From positions 1-7,643 of the forward strand of contig SBBV01000152.1 in NCBI GenBank assembly GCA_005240015.1: a DNA stretch of 7,643 nucleotides, given 5' to 3'. Shown piece by piece: positions 6,274 through 7,643 of this stretch. A program made the position numbers and the translations under genes. A model generated the notes under the pieces. The model was not told the DNA's origin. It worked only from the letters and a program-made list of their open reading frames with translations, and did not search any database. Position 1 is the stretch's first letter, and every line of letters starts with the position of its first letter. Source of the stretch: Candidatus Odyssella thessalonicensis (lineage in GTDB: Bacteria > Pseudomonadota > Alphaproteobacteria > Bin65).

Positions 6274-6732
6274 ATGAACGATATCGCCACGAAGGCGGCC
6301 GTTTCCGCCACCAAGCCCATCGACTACCAGCGGGAAATTCCGGAGATCCTGCAGCGCATGGCCGGCTTGCAGGTGCTGATCGAGGAGCACGGCATCGATC
6401 GCAAGCTGCTGCACCTCGTCAAGCTGCGGGCGTCGCAGATCAATCGCTGCGCCTACTGCGTCAAGATGCACACCAAAGAGGCGCGCGACGACGGGGAAAG
6501 CAACGAGCGCCTCGATCGCCTCGTCGTCTGGAAGCATGTCGGCGACTACAGCGAGCGCGAAACGGCCGCGTTGGCGTGGACCGACGCGCTTACCGGCCTC
6601 GACCAAGAGCCGGAGCCGGCCCCGCTCCGCGCGCGGCTGCGCCAGCACTTCAGCGACAAGGAGATCGGTGCGCTCACCGCGGCCGTCGCGATGATCAATT
6701 TCTGGAACCGCATCGCGATCTCGACGCACTGA
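6274..6732 (+). CDS. AhpD / carboxymuconolactone decarboxylase family protein
   Basis: A 152-residue protein of the AhpD-like superfamily, which includes the alkylhydroperoxidase adaptor AhpD and carboxymuconolactone decarboxylases. The redox motif C59-AY-C62 with H66 lies in LVKLRASQINRCAYCVKMHTKEAR. In mycobacterial AhpD a Glu lies 12 residues before the first Cys; here that position is H47. The His between the cysteines of AhpD is Tyr61. It may therefore be a peroxidase or thiol oxidoreductase without the full AhpD relay. The C-terminal half has LAWTDALTGL and AVAMINFWNRIAIS, typical of this subfamily. ATG 6274 is chosen because CGGAGAG (6263-6269) precedes it; the in-frame ATG at 6226 lacks a ribosome site. 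The gene is 80 bp after the receiver gene. Confidence 0.9.
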   Translation: MNDIATKAAVSATKPIDYQREIPEILQRMAGLQVLIEEHGIDRKLLHLVKLRASQINRCAYCVKMHTKEARDDGESNERLDRLVVWKHVGDYSERETAALAWTDALTGLDQEPEPAPLRARLRQHFSDKEIGALTAAVAMINFWNRIAISTH

Positions 6733-6751
6733 CGTCGTCCAAAACACGCGG

Positions 6752-6875
6752 CGTCATGCTGAGCGGCCCATTTTTGGGGCCGCGCAGCATCTCTCGCCTG
6801 AGGAGGCTCGACCGCAGCTCGTCCGGCCGCGGCTCGTCGTCGAGAGATGCTTCGCTGCCGCCCCAAGCATGACGG
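6752..6875. repeat. Two-armed inverted repeat, REPIN-like (element 4)
   Basis: Two hairpin arms face each other between the convergent AhpD-family and DUF962 genes. The ends CGTCATGCT (6752-6760) and AGCATGACG (6866-6874) are reverse complements, as are AGCATCTCTCG (6786-6796) and CGAGAGATGCT (6841-6851). The left arm is a strong hairpin: ATGCTG (6756-6761) with CAGCAT (6785-6790), and GCGGCCC (6763-6769) with GGGCCGC (6777-6783), loop 6770-6776. The right arm pairs ATGCTT (6847-6852) with AAGCAT (6865-6870). The arms differ from each other in length and loop sequence. It shares the GTCAT-C-T…GCGAAG-ATC pattern with element 1, so the two look like diverged relatives. It could also serve as a two-way 3' end, though no T-tract is evident. 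Confidence 0.82.
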
Positions 6876-6886
6876 GTTGCAATCGC

Positions 6887-7222
6887 TTACGCGCGCGCGA
6901 CGATGTTGTATTTGCGGAGCTCGCCGCCGAGGCCGCCGAGCAGCCAGACGAAGAACATGCGGAAGTCGCTGATCAGCGACCAGACCGGATAGGTGAATGT
7001 GGCCGGCTGATTCTTCTCCACCGTGAAATGCGCGAGCCACGCGAAGCCGTAGCCCGCCACCGGCATCAGCAGCAGCAGCCACCAGTTGCCGGTCCAAATC
7101 GCCGCCGCGAGCGCCACGAACACCAGTGTGGTGCCGACGAAGTGCAGGCTGCGCGTGACCGGCTTGCTGTGCTCCCGGAGATAATAGGGCCAGAACTCGG
7201 CGTAGGACTTCACTTCGGACAC
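6887..7222 (-). CDS. DUF962 / Mpo1-like membrane protein
   Basis: A 111-residue protein of the DUF962 (YGL010w/Mpo1-like) family. Yeast Mpo1 is an iron-dependent dioxygenase that shortens 2-hydroxy fatty acids in alpha-oxidation; bacterial members are mostly uncharacterised. Conserved features are FWPYYLREHSKPVTRSLHFVG (10-30) with H18 and H27, and GYGFAWLAHFTVEKNQPATF (57-76) with H65, the candidate iron ligands. Hydrophobic segments at about 28-43, 47-64 and 86-97 indicate a small membrane protein. I chose the GTG start at 7222 because GGGAG lies 8 bases upstream and homologues begin just before the FWPYY motif. The open frame extends further to 7504, but that part is low-complexity and would overlap the divergent gene. 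A GTG four codons later is less suitable. Confidence 0.85.
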   Translation of the reverse strand: MSEVKSYAEFWPYYLREHSKPVTRSLHFVGTTLVFVALAAAIWTGNWWLLLLMPVAGYGFAWLAHFTVEKNQPATFTYPVWSLISDFRMFFVWLLGGLGGELRKYNIVARA

Positions 7223-7485
7223 GACGCTGCTCCCAAGCCTCCCGGCGCACTCCCCCAAACGCGCCGACGCGCCACCGTATCCCGGCATTGCGCGAAACGC
7301 TATCGATGGCACCACCGGTAGCGGGGGCTTCGGCAAGGGATATGTAGGCCGCGCGCTGCCGCACGCTAGAAGTGGTCGGGCCTTGCCGCGATCTCTGTCG
7401 GACCCGACGCGCGCCGTTTCCGTCTTGCCGGGGTGCATGGAAATTGCCAATTCTTGGTTGGTGCCAGCGGGGAGATCCCAGGCCG
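7223..7485. other. 263-bp divergent intergenic region
   Basis: Region between the start of the minus-strand DUF962 gene and the plus-strand synthetase gene. It must hold both promoters. I see a small dyad, CCAA (7447-7450) and TTGG (7454-7457), close to the plus-strand start, but no convincing -35/-10 pair in either direction. The minus-strand open frame across it is GC-rich low-complexity sequence and not credible as coding. Confidence 0.4.
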
Positions 7486-7643
7486 ATGAAGGGCGACTGG
7501 ACACTCGACGGCCTGCTCGGCGCGCTTGCCGCCCGCGGCGGCGAGCCGGCGCTGGTCGCCGTCCGCGAGGAGGGAATCGAGACGGTCGGCGCCGCCGAGC
7601 TCGTGGAGCGCGCCCGGCGCCTCGCCGCGGGCCTGGCCGAGAA
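7486..7643 (+). CDS. Probable AMP-binding acyl-CoA synthetase, N-terminal fragment (3' end outside the window)
   Basis: The frame from ATG 7486 stays open to the window edge (52 codons). The product begins MKGDWTLDGLLGALAARGGE, followed by PALVAVREEGIETVGAAELVERARRLAAGLAE. The pattern 'group of residues ending in PAL, then a strand, then ..L.ERA.RLAAGLAE' is the usual N-terminus of the acyl-adenylate-forming (AMP-binding) family, as in fatty acid-CoA ligases. None of the catalytic motifs (the P-loop-like TSGTTG signature, the A8 motif) is in the window, so substrate and even family rest on the N-terminal pattern. GGGGAG at 7469-7474 is a somewhat distant ribosome site. It is divergent from the DUF962 gene. 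Confidence 0.6.
   Translation, partial: MKGDWTLDGLLGALAARGGEPALVAVREEGIETVGAAELVERARRLAAGLAE

Noticed and set aside
7223..7504. N-terminal extension of the DUF962 protein by 94 residues
   Set aside because: Low-complexity Arg/Pro/Ala-rich sequence that would overlap the divergent gene; the GTG at 7222 with GGGAG upstream fits the family start.
1..7643. CRISPR array, phage, toxin-antitoxin or other defence genes
   Set aside because: No direct-repeat/spacer pattern and no gene products with such motifs were found; the repeats present are inverted pairs.

Overview
The window is GC-rich, densely coded bacterial chromosome. Gene content and style suggest an alphaproteobacterium: split leuC/leuD/leuB genes, small receiver and AhpD-family genes, a Mpo1-like (DUF962) membrane protein, and several palindromic intergenic repeats. 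The genus cannot be fixed from this sequence. No prophage, transposase, CRISPR array, rRNA or tRNA was seen.

Left part (1-4552) is a spread-out leucine-biosynthesis region, all on the plus strand. It holds the C-terminal part of leuC (cut by the window edge), two tandem RDD-family membrane protein genes, leuD, a 119-residue hypothetical gene and leuB. LeuC and LeuD form isopropylmalate isomerase, and LeuB then oxidises 3-isopropylmalate. The RDD pair lies between the two isomerase subunit genes. The two proteins align without a gap over 164 residues, so they come from a tandem duplication. Three long inverted-repeat elements occupy the gaps leuC/RDD1, leuD/hypothetical and hypothetical/leuB.

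Middle part (4553-5466) has two small exported proteins on the plus strand. The first is a MliC-like (C-type lysozyme inhibitor) domain protein behind a Pro/Lys/Ala-rich linker. The second is a 49-residue secreted peptide followed by a strong intrinsic terminator. A 334-bp stretch without a convincing gene follows, and it contains a 9-3-9 dyad.

Right part (5801-7643) has a stand-alone response-regulator receiver, an AhpD/carboxymuconolactone decarboxylase-family protein, a fourth inverted-repeat element, and a minus-strand DUF962/Mpo1-like gene. Divergent from the latter is the start of a probable AMP-binding acyl-CoA synthetase gene, cut by the right edge.

The most noteworthy signal is the set of four two-armed palindromic repeats. 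In three of them each arm is itself a hairpin and the two arms are inverted, the layout of REP doublets (REPINs). Elements 1 and 4 appear to be diverged members of one family with a compensated base-pair change. I found no clear previously undescribed multi-gene system.
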